Below are positions 30,688-40,800 of a stretch of 60,404 nucleotides of DNA, in pieces. How positions within the stretch are numbered: the stretch's first letter is position 1; every line of letters starts with the position of its first letter. The position numbers were made by a program, and so were the translations under genes. The DNA lies in assembly GCA_903851385.1 (NCBI GenBank), contig CAINOC010000042.1:1-60404 (forward strand), read 5' to 3'. This DNA is from an uncultured Chlorobiaceae bacterium (GTDB lineage Bacteria > Bacteroidota > Chlorobiia > Chlorobiales > Chlorobiaceae). Below the pieces are notes generated by a model. That model saw only the letters and a program-made list of their open reading frames with translations, was not told the DNA's origin and made no database searches.

Positions 30688-33600
30688 ATGCCGAAAAAAA
30701 ATCCTTCCCCACGCACCGTCAGTTTATCTGATTTGAGGGTTATTGCTGAAAAGCGCTACCAAGTACTGCAATTGAAACGGCCGGATTATTCATCTTCACC
30801 TGAGGATATACTTCGGAATATCCATGAGCTGGAGGTTCACCAGATCGAACTTGAACTTCAGCAGGAAGAACTGATTCAATCGAGAGAGGAACAGGCTCAG
30901 CTGAAAACGGAGCTTGAGAGAGGCCTGGAACGCTTTACCGAGCTTTATGATTTTGCGCCGTTGGGCTATTTGACGCTTTCACGAGACAGCAGGATACTTG
31001 AGGCAAACCTGACTGCAACCAAAATACTTGGCATTAATCACTCGCAGCTACAAGGTAATCTGTTGACAAACCTCTTTATCCCTGAAGAGCGTCATGTAAT
31101 CAATGCCTTGCTCGAAAAAGTGTTCACCAGCAAGCATCATGGATACTGTGAAGCCACTCTTTTGCCTGACAAAGCATTTTTTTTTAAGGCTGAACAATCA
31201 GTGGCCGGCCACATCTTTCGAATCGATGCTTTAATCAGTGATTCTTCTTATGATTGCAGGGTCATTTTAACGGATGTTACTGATCAAAAAATTTCTGAGA
31301 ATGCTCTCAAACAGAGCCAGTACAGGTTCAGGATGCTCTTTGAAGGCCACTCCTCCATAATGCTGGTTATCGATGAATCAGGCAACATCATTGATGCCAA
31401 CCCGGCAGCAGCAGCTTTTTACGGGTGGCCGGTTGAAAAGCTCTGTACGATGCATCTTGATACGATCACCACAAGATCACATGAAGCTGTCATGAGTGAT
31501 CTTGTCAAATTCAAAGCATCAAAGCAAAACAGATTCACAACGCTTCACCATCAAGCAGATGGCTCTTTACGTGATGTAGAAGTCGTACAAAATACCATAG
31601 CAATAGGAAGCACTGTCGTTTTCTATTGTATCATTAACGATATCACCGAACGCAAACAGGCTGAGTCTCAACTTAAAAAACTGAGTCTTGCTCTCCAGCA
31701 AAGCCCCACAGTCGTTGTCATAACCGCCCCTGATGGCAATATTGAATACGTCAATCAAGCTTTTACGGCGCACACCGGGTATTCAGCCGAAGAGGTTAGA
31801 GGGAAAAATCCCCGCATTCTCAAGTCAGGCATGATGCCTGACTCTTTCTATGAAGATCTCTGGCAAACAATTCTTTCGGGCAGGATTTGGCGTGGTGAAA
31901 TGCAGAACAAAAAGAAAAACGGTGAACTGTTCTGGGAGAGAGCCGTTATTTCAGCCATGCTGAATAAGGATGGTGTGGTAACCAATTTTGTGGCGGTGAA
32001 GGAGGATATCACTGCAGAGAAAAAACTGTGGGATGAGTTGACTGCAGCTAAGGATCATGCAGAAGAGAGTGATCGCCTGAAATCTGCATTTCTCGCTAAT
32101 ATCAGCCATGAAATACGTACCCCGATGAATGGCATTCTTGGTTTTTCAGAACTCCTGAAAGAGCCGCATCTTACTGGAGAGGAACAGGCAGAGTTTATCG
32201 GCCTTATTCAGCAAAGCGGAAACAGGATGCTCAATCTCATCACTGAACTGATCGATATTTCCCTTTATGATGCTGGCGAAACAACACTGCAGATTACTGA
32301 CACCCCAGTCAACGCCATATTGCATGATCTCTATGCTGTTTTCAAGCCTGAAAGCGAAGTGAAGGGACTCTCTTTGAACTGTACCTGTGAACTTTCTGAT
32401 GAAGAGAGCACCATTGAAACCGATAGTGGAAAGCTGACCCGGATATTGACTAACCTGATCCAGAATGCCCTGAAATTCACCAGTGCGGGAAGCATTGATT
32501 TCGGATATGCAAGAATTGGCGCCTCGATTGAGTTTTATGTTCTTGATACCGGCATTGGTGTTCCTGCTGCTATGCAACAGAAAATTTTTGAGCGCTTCCG
32601 GCAGGCAGATGACTCATTAACCCGTAACTATGAGGGCTCAGGTCTCGGCTTGAGTATTTCCAGGGCGTATGTCGAAATGCTTGGAGGCACGATCAAAGTG
32701 GAATCTCGAGAAGGCCAAGGGAGCAGATTTTCTTTCACCTTGCCGAATAATTGGTTCCGTTCCTCCAAAATGTCTCCAGCCTCTTCAGTTATACAGGAAC
32801 CTGCCAAAACATCTCCAGGCATGACTATCCTTATAGCTGAAGATGATGAGGTGTGCCGATTATTGCTTCAAGAAAATCTGATAGGCGAAAACATCACCAT
32901 ACTCTATGCTGTTAATGGAAAGGAAGCTGTAGAACAGGTCAAATGCCACCCTGAAATCACCCTTGTCCTTATGGACATAAAAATGCCGGTAATGAACGGT
33001 TATGAAGCAACACGTCTCATTAAACAGCAGCGGCCCGATTTACCTGTTATTGCCTCGTCAGCATTTATCTCCAAAAAGGACAAAGAAAAAGCCAGAGAAG
33101 CCGGGTGTGACAGTTTCATCCCCAAACCTGTTTACAAAAGTGAGCTCCTCGAAGTGATACAGTTGGAAACCGCAATGCAGAGCACGCTCCAGGCAGTAGC
33201 AAACGTCGTGGAAGCTCATGATCCATACACCGCAGGTCATGAACGGCGTGTTGGCATCATCGCGTCGGATATCGCACGGGAAATGGGGTGGAGCGAAGAG
33301 AAGTGCCACACTCTGAAGTTCATCGGATTGGTGCACGACATCGGCAAAATGAGCATACCTGCCGCGATACTTTCCAAGCCGGGCCTCTTGTCAGCAATCG
33401 AGTTTGAGCTTGTAAAGACTCATGCTGAACAGGGCTATCAAATCCTCAAGGATGTCGATTTTTCTCTGCCGATTGCTCGAATCATCCGGGAACACCACGA
33501 GCGTATGGACGGCAGTGGCTATCCGCAGGGCCTGAAAGGAGAGGAGACACTTCTTGAAGCCCGCATACTTGCCGTAGCCGATGTGCTTGAAGCCATGGCC

Positions 33601-33744
33601 TCACATCGCCCTTACCGGGCCGCATTAGGTATCGAAGCAGCCCTTAAAGAAATTGAGACTCATCGGGTGCAGCAGTTTGACCCGGAAGTAGTTGATGCAG
33701 CACTCCGCCTGTTTCGCGAAAAGGAGTATCAGCTCCCAGCCTGA
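30688..33744 (+). CDS. Hybrid histidine kinase fused to an HD-GYP c-di-GMP phosphodiesterase
   Basis: A ~1018-residue soluble protein: N-terminal VHQIELELQQEEL module, PAS (LYDFAPLGYLTLSRD), two further PAS domains (~205-330, ~335-455), HisKA with His474 (SHEIRTPMNG), HATPase (NLIQNALKFT, GSGLGLSI), a receiver with Asp763 (LMDIKMPVMNG) and then a complete HD-GYP domain with His883-Asp884 in HDIGK and HHERMDGSGYP. This can both autophosphorylate and, by domain knowledge, hydrolyse c-di-GMP. The ATG at 30688 is preferred over a TTG 12 bases upstream because the paralogues start M-x-K-K. Kinase and output in one chain is unusual. Confidence 0.92.
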   Translation: MPKKNPSPRTVSLSDLRVIAEKRYQVLQLKRPDYSSSPEDILRNIHELEVHQIELELQQEELIQSREEQAQLKTELERGLERFTELYDFAPLGYLTLSRDSRILEANLTATKILGINHSQLQGNLLTNLFIPEERHVINALLEKVFTSKHHGYCEATLLPDKAFFFKAEQSVAGHIFRIDALISDSSYDCRVILTDVTDQKISENALKQSQYRFRMLFEGHSSIMLVIDESGNIIDANPAAAAFYGWPVEKLCTMHLDTITTRSHEAVMSDLVKFKASKQNRFTTLHHQADGSLRDVEVVQNTIAIGSTVVFYCIINDITERKQAESQLKKLSLALQQSPTVVVITAPDGNIEYVNQAFTAHTGYSAEEVRGKNPRILKSGMMPDSFYEDLWQTILSGRIWRGEMQNKKKNGELFWERAVISAMLNKDGVVTNFVAVKEDITAEKKLWDELTAAKDHAEESDRLKSAFLANISHEIRTPMNGILGFSELLKEPHLTGEEQAEFIGLIQQSGNRMLNLITELIDISLYDAGETTLQITDTPVNAILHDLYAVFKPESEVKGLSLNCTCELSDEESTIETDSGKLTRILTNLIQNALKFTSAGSIDFGYARIGASIEFYVLDTGIGVPAAMQQKIFERFRQADDSLTRNYEGSGLGLSISRAYVEMLGGTIKVESREGQGSRFSFTLPNNWFRSSKMSPASSVIQEPAKTSPGMTILIAEDDEVCRLLLQENLIGENITILYAVNGKEAVEQVKCHPEITLVLMDIKMPVMNGYEATRLIKQQRPDLPVIASSAFISKKDKEKAREAGCDSFIPKPVYKSELLEVIQLETAMQSTLQAVANVVEAHDPYTAGHERRVGIIASDIAREMGWSEEKCHTLKFIGLVHDIGKMSIPAAILSKPGLLSAIEFELVKTHAEQGYQILKDVDFSLPIARIIREHHERMDGSGYPQGLKGEETLLEARILAVADVLEAMASHRPYRAALGIEAALKEIETHRVQQFDPEVVDAALRLFREKEYQLPA

Positions 33745-33797
33745 TGCATCTCGCCGCCAAGGGTCAGGGATGATAAGTGGGGGGGCATAGTGAAGAA

Positions 33798-33817
33798 AGT
33801 TGGCAGTGGGCAGTTTG
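33798..33817. repeat. Short heptanucleotide tandem repeat
   Basis: AGTTGGC, AGTGGGC, AGTTTG in seven-base register, closely matching the cluster at 30283. It lies 54 bases after the stop codon of the kinase/HD-GYP gene. Confidence 0.55.
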
Positions 33818-33945
33818 TTTGGTGTCTGACTCCTCATAGGAATGTAGGGACAATGCAAGTTGCTGGTTGGCTATTCTGCAATTAATCATTACATATCTAT
33901 TGTGCTTTATTGATGAGTTCTCTATGGAAAACCACCACAAGACGT

Positions 33946-34470
33946 ATGATGATTGATTTATTACGCCAGCGCCGCAGTATAAGGAAATTCACCTCTGAAA
34001 AAATACCCGCCGAATTTATTCAAGTACTTACAGAAGCAGCGCTCAGGTCACCCTCATCCAAGGGTAATAAGCCTTGGGAGTTTATTCTGGTTGATGATCC
34101 TGACCTGCTGGAGCAGTTGTCCGAGGTGAAAAAATCGGGATCAGCATTTCTGAAAAACGCCCCATTAGGCATAGTTGTCTGTGCAGACAGCACCCAGTCA
34201 GACGTATGGATTGAGGATTGCTCTATTGCGGCGACCATCATCCAGCTTGAAGCAGAATCATTGGGATTGGGCAGTTGCTGGATTCAGTTCCGGAACCGTT
34301 ATTATAATGACGGTAAAACCTGTGAAGCGCGCATTCAGGAATTGCTTGGAATGGCAGAACATATAAAGGTATTATCCATTATCGCTATCGGTTATCCAGC
34401 TGAATCAAAACCATCGGTACCTTCTGAAAACCTCTTGAAAGAAAGAATCAAATACAACCGTTGGGCTTGA
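33946..34470 (+). CDS. Nitroreductase-family FMN oxidoreductase
   Basis: A ~174-residue protein with the nitroreductase N-terminus [17 protein letters not shown], the [12 protein letters not shown]-like motif (here [16 protein letters not shown]), and the C-terminal [12 protein letters not shown]. The substrate is unknown; such proteins reduce nitro-aromatics or quinones with NAD(P)H. Upstream in-frame starts at 33910/33913 exist, but the family begins close to the ATG chosen. Its end overlaps the ORF leading to the next gene, and three small flavin or oxygenase genes follow one another here. Confidence 0.85.
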   Translation: MMIDLLRQRRSIRKFTSEKIPAEFIQVLTEAALRSPSSKGNKPWEFILVDDPDLLEQLSEVKKSGSAFLKNAPLGIVVCADSTQSDVWIEDCSIAATIIQLEAESLGLGSCWIQFRNRYYNDGKTCEARIQELLGMAEHIKVLSIIAIGYPAESKPSVPSENLLKERIKYNRWA

Positions 34471-34490
34471 GGATCACACAAGGAACTATC

Positions 34491-35063
34491 ATGAAAAAGT
34501 CAATAGGAGCAAAGACGCAGCTTTTTCCAACACCTGTTTTGATGGTTGGAACATACGATCAAGCTGGAAAACCAAACCTTATGAGTGCCGCATGGGGAGG
34601 TATCTGCTGTTCACAGCCACCCTGTGTCGCTGTTTCACTGCGTAAGGCGACATATTCTTACGGCTGTATTATAGAGCGCAAAGCGTTTACTGTTGGAATT
34701 GCCAACCAGGAGAGAATTGCAGAGGCTGATTACGTCGGGATTGTTTCAGGGCGTGACGTCGACAAGTTTGCCGTTGCAGGACTCACCCATGTCAGAAGTG
34801 ACCTGGTCGATGCCCCTTATGCCGCCGAATTTCCGGTTGTACTTGAGTGCCGCCTGTTGCACGTTCTTGAAATTGGTCTGCATACACAGTTTATTGGGGA
34901 AATAGTTGATGTCAAGGGAGATGAAGATGTGTTTGCTGACGATGGCTTACTTGATATCCTCAAAATCAGTCCCCTCATCTATGATACCTCTCATCGAGGC
35001 TACCATGGAGTCGGACCGCTTCTCGCAAAGGCGTTTTCTGTTGGCAAAGGAGTTCAGTCCTGA
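34491..35063 (+). CDS. Flavin reductase-like FMN-binding protein
   Basis: A ~190-residue flavin reductase/FlaRed split-barrel protein. [37 protein letters not shown] and FTVGIANQ and the DKFAVAG motif match the FMN-binding split barrel of flavoredoxin-like proteins. The ATG at 34491 follows AAGGAAC and is preferred over an upstream frame start at 34461 that would overlap the previous gene. The strongly conserved [17 protein letters not shown] is also typical. It likely transfers electrons; the partner is unknown. Confidence 0.85.
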   Translation: MKKSIGAKTQLFPTPVLMVGTYDQAGKPNLMSAAWGGICCSQPPCVAVSLRKATYSYGCIIERKAFTVGIANQERIAEADYVGIVSGRDVDKFAVAGLTHVRSDLVDAPYAAEFPVVLECRLLHVLEIGLHTQFIGEIVDVKGDEDVFADDGLLDILKISPLIYDTSHRGYHGVGPLLAKAFSVGKGVQS

Positions 35064-35130
35064 ATAGGCACGTTCAATCTCTTTCTGTTGTGCAATGTTC
35101 ATAAATAACTTTCATTAAAAACGTTGAACA

Positions 35131-35424
35131 ATGTCAAAACTCGTAGTTGTCGCCAAAGTTGTTGCAAAAAAAGAGTTTCTTTCCAGTGTTAAGAACTCGC
35201 TGTTGAACCTTATTGCTCCAACCAGACAGGAAAGTGGCTGTATAGATTACACTTTGCATCAGGATATCGATGACCCTTCTGTTTTTGTCTTTTACGAAAC
35301 ATGGGAGAATCTCTCTGCCCTTGAAAATCATCTGCAAAGCGATCATTACCAAGCCCATGCAAGGAATGTGAAGGGCATGATTGAAGATAAAGAGGTTTTC
35401 AGGATGATACGAATTGAGGGATAA
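35131..35424 (+). CDS. ABM-family putative monooxygenase (antibiotic biosynthesis monooxygenase fold)
   Basis: A 97-residue ferredoxin-like alpha/beta protein. VVAKVVAKKEFLSSVKNSLLNLIAPTRQE, GCIDYTLHQDIDDPSVFVFYETWEN and the terminal LENHLQSDHYQAH segment are characteristic of the ABM domain (YgiN-like quinol monooxygenases). The length is standard for the single-domain form. With the preceding nitroreductase and flavin protein it may form a quinone- or aromatic-handling unit, which is an inference from proximity. Confidence 0.85.
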   Translation: MSKLVVVAKVVAKKEFLSSVKNSLLNLIAPTRQESGCIDYTLHQDIDDPSVFVFYETWENLSALENHLQSDHYQAHARNVKGMIEDKEVFRMIRIEG

Positions 35425-35474
35425 GCGCTCAATGAGGGCTGAAGGATTGAATTAAATACTACTAGCCAGCTTGT

Positions 35475-36725
35475 ATGAAAACAGGATTGTGGATTGCGCG
35501 GCGTTTCAGCTTTGCCCGTAAACGCTTCAGGGTTATCAATGTTATATCGGCAATAAGTCTTGCCGGAATCGTCATTGGCGTCAGCACACTCCTTGTTGTC
35601 ATGAGCGTTTTGAACGGATTTCAACAACTTGCCCGGGATCTTTTTATCACCATTGACAGTCCGGCTCAGATTGTCCCCTTAAAAGGCCGAACAATCGCTG
35701 TATCCGACACTCTTCTGCAGGCAATCAGAGCACTCGAAGGGGTAGGTGCGGTAGAGCCTTATGCAGAAGGGGAGGCTATTATGGGCAGTGGGGATAAAAG
35801 CGAACTGGTCGTGGTTAAAGGACTCAGTGAAGCGGCACACCGTCGATTGATGGCTCAGACCAAGGCAACACATCCGTTTTTTACCGAAGGAACAATTGCG
35901 GCAGGGGAGCTCTTAGCCTACAGGACAAATCTGCATCCAGGTAAAGAGGTTAAAATCTTCAGTCCGGAACTGATCTCCCTGGGCCTGGAATCCCTGTCGC
36001 AACCCTATCTGGTACCGATGCTTGGGATACCTGAAACCACAGTCTCATCCATATTTTCCCTGCAGAAGATATTTGACGATCGCTACATACTTACTTCAGA
36101 GCTGTTTGCGCATAGAATCCTGCTTCTTCGGAATGGAGCATATTCTGGAATTGACATTCGCCTGAAGGATGGGTATTCCCGTGATGCCTTCACCGCCAAC
36201 CTCCGGGCATGGCTCGAAAAAAGCCCTATGAAAGCAACATGGAAAGTCCGGACACTCGAAGAAAAATACAGCAATATCTTCACCGTGATGCAGCTCGAAA
36301 AATGGGTCAGTTTCAGCGTCCTGATGCTTATTATCCTTGTGGCCGCCCTCAGCCTCACTGGAGCCCTTGCCATGACCGCTATCGACAAACAGCGGGAACT
36401 TTTCTATCTGCGCTGCCTTGGTCTCGAAAAGCCGCAGTTTATGTCCATTTTTATTATTCAGGGCGGGATGACGGGAGTGGTAGGCACCACGGCAGGAATA
36501 GTTATCGCATGGACTATCTGCAAACTTCAGGAACTCTACGGCATAGTACAGCTCCCCTCAAAAAGCGCCTTCATTATACCAGCCTATCCCGTCAGCATGA
36601 ACCTCGATGATTTTGTCATCGTTGCAATAACAGGTGTGATCCTATGCCTCGCAGTAAGCCTCTATCCTGCCAGAAAAGCCGCTGTAATTGCCACGAGCAG
36701 CTCGCTCAACCAGAAAACCGATTGA
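35475..36725 (+). CDS. LolC/LolE-type ABC transporter permease (FtsX family), copy 2
   Basis: A 416-residue permease with the same plan as the protein at 26225: N-terminal helix ([27 protein letters not shown]), a long periplasmic domain, then three helices ([21 protein letters not shown]... ; [13 protein letters not shown] ; [21 protein letters not shown]). The opening [11 protein letters not shown] and the SVLNGFQ element are typical of LolC/E. The ATPase partner LolD is not adjacent. It may form a heterodimer with copy 1 as LolC and LolE do; this is inference. Confidence 0.85.
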   Translation: MKTGLWIARRFSFARKRFRVINVISAISLAGIVIGVSTLLVVMSVLNGFQQLARDLFITIDSPAQIVPLKGRTIAVSDTLLQAIRALEGVGAVEPYAEGEAIMGSGDKSELVVVKGLSEAAHRRLMAQTKATHPFFTEGTIAAGELLAYRTNLHPGKEVKIFSPELISLGLESLSQPYLVPMLGIPETTVSSIFSLQKIFDDRYILTSELFAHRILLLRNGAYSGIDIRLKDGYSRDAFTANLRAWLEKSPMKATWKVRTLEEKYSNIFTVMQLEKWVSFSVLMLIILVAALSLTGALAMTAIDKQRELFYLRCLGLEKPQFMSIFIIQGGMTGVVGTTAGIVIAWTICKLQELYGIVQLPSKSAFIIPAYPVSMNLDDFVIVAITGVILCLAVSLYPARKAAVIATSSSLNQKTD

Positions 36726-36752
36726 GAAGAGTTTTTGGAAGAGGGAATAGTA

Positions 36753-36788
36753 CCTATAGGTCTTATAGGGCCTATAGGACTTATAAAA
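36753..36788. repeat. Two tandem copies of an 18-base unit (CCTATAGG...)
   Basis: CCTATAGGTCTTATAGGG is followed directly by CCTATAGGACTTATAAAA, 14 of 18 positions identical, including the self-complementary CCTATAGG. It lies between the convergent permease and CobW genes. Confidence 0.65.
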
Positions 36789-36813
36789 ACGGGTGTGATT
36801 GGGACGGGGAAAA

Positions 36814-36844
36814 ACTCAGTACTCAGCACTCGGAACTCAGCACT
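36814..36844. repeat. Heptanucleotide tandem repeat (ACTCAGC type)
   Basis: ACTCAGT, ACTCAGC, ACTCGGA, ACTCAGC, ACT in a strict seven-base register, ending next to the CobW stop codon. A different core sequence but the same period as the clusters at 30283 and 33798. Confidence 0.7.
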
Positions 36845-36849
36845 TTCTT

Positions 36850-37872
36850 TCACCTCAGCACTTTTTTCAGCTCTCTTTCTATTTCCCTGCACGGCATTGG
36901 GGAGCTGTTTATTATCTCAAGGCGTGAACTGCCCTGAGGCTCTGTTACTAAAAACTCAACAATTCCGTCACTTCCATTGATCTTCCGCCACCCGTCATTG
37001 CACTGGACGATGCCTTTGATGCGACTGTAGGGAAATGATGAAATAAGCGCCGAAAGGGCATTGCTGTCGAAACAGTAACCTGATCCCATCAACCAGCTTC
37101 CACTGAAATATCCTCCGCCGGAACCCTCATGCATTGCCCAGATATCTACACTCACAGGATCGGTTTTGCCTTCAGGAACGTTTTTTGCGGAATGTAAAAA
37201 GAGGGGGAGTTCGCTTACCGGATGGGCATCAGGAAAGCCAGCCATCCGTGACTGATCGCGAGGAAGGTCAAGCAGAGACGAATCAATACGCCCAAATGAA
37301 ATCATCGCATATGCCACTTTTTGAGGGATAAAACCGTTGAGCAGTTCCATAAAAGCTGAGCGGTCATTATCGCTATAACAATCAGCCTTATTGCCCACAA
37401 GCACATCAGAAAGATTCAACTGATCCTGAAAAGCCGGGTGTTCCGTGTATCTCGGATCTCCGAGCTTACGGGCATCAACAAGAGAGATGGTTGCCCGGAG
37501 GTCAAGAACATTATGATAATAACTACCAGTCAATGTGCTGATAATTTTCAGCGGATGGCCAATCCCTGTTGGTTCAATAAGAATCCTGTCAGGAGAGGTA
37601 TCGCCGATAAGACGGTTCAATGCAACTTCAAACGCCAGCCCGGCAGTGCAGCAAAGGCATCCCCCGGCAATCTCCCTGATGGATACTCCTGCAACCGGGC
37701 CGATCAAAGCAGCATCAACACCAACCTTCCCGAATTCATTGACAAGGAGTGCCCAGTGCTCACCCGCGGGCTTTTCGGTAAGCAGATGGTTAATTGCCGT
37801 TGTTTTTCCAGCCCCGAGAAAACCAGTAACAATCGTAGTCGGTATGTCATGTGCGTTTCTCAAATTGAGCAA
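36850..37872 (-). CDS. CobW/YjiA-family metallochaperone GTPase
   Basis: A 340-residue G3E GTPase. The Walker A motif is GFLGAGKTT, the metal motif is GGCLCCT (CxCC), and GNKAD serves as the guanine-specificity motif; the C-terminal CobW domain follows. Such proteins bind Zn or other metals and GTP and deliver them to client enzymes; the client is not indicated here. The start is a TTG placed directly after the TAA of the upstream kinase, with GAGGTAGAAAGG as ribosome-binding site inside the kinase's last codons, and no ATG is available in frame. Expression is therefore likely to be coupled to the kinase. Confidence 0.85.
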   Translation of the reverse strand: MLNLRNAHDIPTTIVTGFLGAGKTTAINHLLTEKPAGEHWALLVNEFGKVGVDAALIGPVAGVSIREIAGGCLCCTAGLAFEVALNRLIGDTSPDRILIEPTGIGHPLKIISTLTGSYYHNVLDLRATISLVDARKLGDPRYTEHPAFQDQLNLSDVLVGNKADCYSDNDRSAFMELLNGFIPQKVAYAMISFGRIDSSLLDLPRDQSRMAGFPDAHPVSELPLFLHSAKNVPEGKTDPVSVDIWAMHEGSGGGYFSGSWLMGSGYCFDSNALSALISSFPYSRIKGIVQCNDGWRKINGSDGIVEFLVTEPQGSSRLEIINSSPMPCREIERELKKVLR

Positions 37873-40800
37873 TTACCTTTCTACCTCTTCAGGCAGTTTT
37901 ATTAATTTTTCCTTGATGATTTTAATGAATGCTGCCATAGAAAAAGGCTTTTCGATAAAGCTCACTTTATCATTACCGGGGAGTTGCCGGGTAATGAAAT
38001 CAGAAGTATACGCCGACATATAGATAACTTTAAGGTTTCGGCAAACCCTTTCCAGCTCTATAAAGAGATCATTTCCGTTCATTTCCGGCATCACCACATC
38101 CGTCACCAGCAGTTTTATCGAGTCTTTATTGCACTTAGCAAGTTCTATGGCTTCCATGGGGGAGGCAGCTGCAAGGACGCTGTATCCTTTATGTTCAAGC
38201 ATCTGCCGGCAATGGTGCAGAATATCATATCCGTCTTCAACCAGCAGAATGGTTTCTTTTCCCTGTATCAAGGTTGCCTTCATGTTACTGTCGCTATCCT
38301 GAGCAGCATCATGCCGCTGTAAGGGCAGGTAAATATTTATTTTGGTTCCATTATCCTTTTCACTCTCGATATCAATAAAGCCGTTGTTTTGTTTTACAAT
38401 ACCGTAGACGGTGGCAAGACCCATACCAGTTCCTTTTCCTACCTCTTTCGTTGTAAAAAATGGTTCCACAATATGAGGCAGAAGCTTTTTATCGATGCCA
38501 TGTCCGTTATCAGTGATTGAAAGCGTTATATAATCGCCAGGTATAGAACAGGTATGCATGGCAGTGCTTTCAGTTTTATTTACATGGATTTTACCTGTTT
38601 CGATGGTGATATTTCCAGATTTCTCTATAGCATCGCGGGCATTGATGCAAAGGTTGGAAAGGATCTGGCCAACCTGCGATGGGGCGATTTTGACAAGAGA
38701 GTCCTGTGCCCTGGGAATCCAGGAAAGTGTGATGTTTTCGCCAATCAAACGTCTCATCATCGACATCATATCTTCTACTGAGGCATTCAGGTCAAGAATC
38801 TGCGTCGTCACGCTTTGTCTCTGGCCAAAAGCAAGGAGTTGCCGGGTCAGTTCCGCAGAGTGGTTCGCGGCTTTCTTAATGACCTTAAGATCGCTGAAAG
38901 AGCTGTCTTTACGTTCAAGGGCCAGTTCGGTATGCCCGAGAATCACCATCAGCATATTGTTGAAATCATGGGCAATCCCTCCCGCAAGCTGTCCTACAAT
39001 CTGCATTTTCTGGGAATGCTGCAGTTGAACCTGCAGCCGCTCACTCTCTTCTTCAAAAAGCCTGCGCTGGGTGATATCATGAGTAATCCCTGATACAAAA
39101 CGCACATCGCCTTGCTGTTTATACTGATATCCTACGGCAATCCAAATCCATCGAATCTCACCATCCGCGCGGCGAATCCGGCACTCTATACTCAGATCAC
39201 TTTTTGTCGCTAAAGCTTCTTTGAACTGCCTGTCAACCTCAGTGCGCTCCTCAGGAAGAACGTGATCAAGAAACGTCTCGTATCTCCAATTATCTTCGGT
39301 CGAATCATAGCCGAAAATACGCGCATCTTCAAGCGTACGAAACACAGTGTTATTCAACAGATCAAGCTCCCACAAGCCTATGCGCTTTATATTCAAGACA
39401 GCTTCAAATCCTGATTGCCTGTTCATCAGTCTTTCACGCTCAAGTTCTATCAGCTTGCGATCAGTGATGTCAATAGATGTTCCGATATAGCGCACCGCAT
39501 CTCTTTTGTGATCGAATATCGGCGTCCCCTTTACCATCAGCCATCGAACAGTGCCGTCAAGGTGAAAAACCCGATATTCGATATTTATCGGGATCTGATT
39601 TTTTTTAGCATGTTTAATAATTCGGAGTGTCTCATTCCTGTCGTCAGGATGTATTGCTTTTTGCAAGAGCATCTCGGATGGGTTTTCATCTCCTCGAGTC
39701 AATCCATACAATCTCCATATTTCGTCAGACCAGATATACTCGCCGGTACTCAAATCTAAATCCCAGACGCCGGCATGGGCTGATTCCAATGCATGGGTAA
39801 ATCGGTTCTGTTTTTCAATCAACGTTTGCTCTGCATGTCTTTTCTCCTCCTGGGTTCGAATCTTTGAAATGCCATAAGCAAGATTATCAGCAAGTCCCGT
39901 CAGGAGTTGTGTTTCATCTGTATTAAAGGCATTCTCTTTTTCAGAGTATATGGTGATGGCGCCATACACTTTATCATCATGCTGCAGTGGCAGAGCCTGA
40001 ACTGAAGCATAACCTTTTTTAATAGCCTCACTGCGCCATGGCAGGAACTTTGGGTCTTTTTGAAGATTACGTATGGTGGATACCTGGCATGTGCGTATTG
40101 CAGTTCCGGAAGGCCCTTGACCGGATGGAACATCTGCCCAGGTTATCCCTGCTCGCCTGATGTATCCCTCATCGAAACCAGCCTGGGCAACAGGGCGTAC
40201 AGTTTTATTATTATCATGTTCCGCATAGCCAACCCAAGCCATCCGGTAGCCACCGGTTGTAACTATTGTAGAGCATATCTTCTGCAGCAATTCAATTTCA
40301 TCTGTGGAATGAATAAGCGCTTGATTGCAATGGTTTATTGCATTGAGTGAACGAGTCAGCCTCTGCAGTTCTATTTCAGTTTTCTTTTGCTCACTGATAT
40401 CGGAGAGAATAACCATGCAACCACCCCCAACATCGGGGATTGCAGCATCAATGCGGACGAAACGGAGAGGGTACGCTGAAGATTCATTATCCTGAGACGC
40501 AAGGGTGATCTCAACGGTTGCCGTGACTCTTTTGGTAAACACGTCATCAAGCAATGCATCAATTTTCTGACAGTCTTCCGGAACAACGAATTGATTGAAG
40601 CGCAGGCCTGGTAACCCGGAGCGATCAACTCCAAGGAGTTTTGCTGCATTCACGTTTGCATGCAGAATAGTACTGTTGTGCCCCAGAGTTACATGGCAGA
40701 CGGGCGCAAAGTCATAGAGTTGAGTGTATCTCTGGAGAGTATCCTCTATCTCCATTCTTGAACGAACCAGCTCATCCTGCTGTATTTCAAGCTCAATCTG

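Noticed and set aside
30521-30736. Opposed 63- and 66-codon ORFs upstream of the kinase/HD-GYP gene
   Set aside because: Each is open on one strand over the other and overlaps the kinase start; neither has a recognisable motif or ribosome-binding site.
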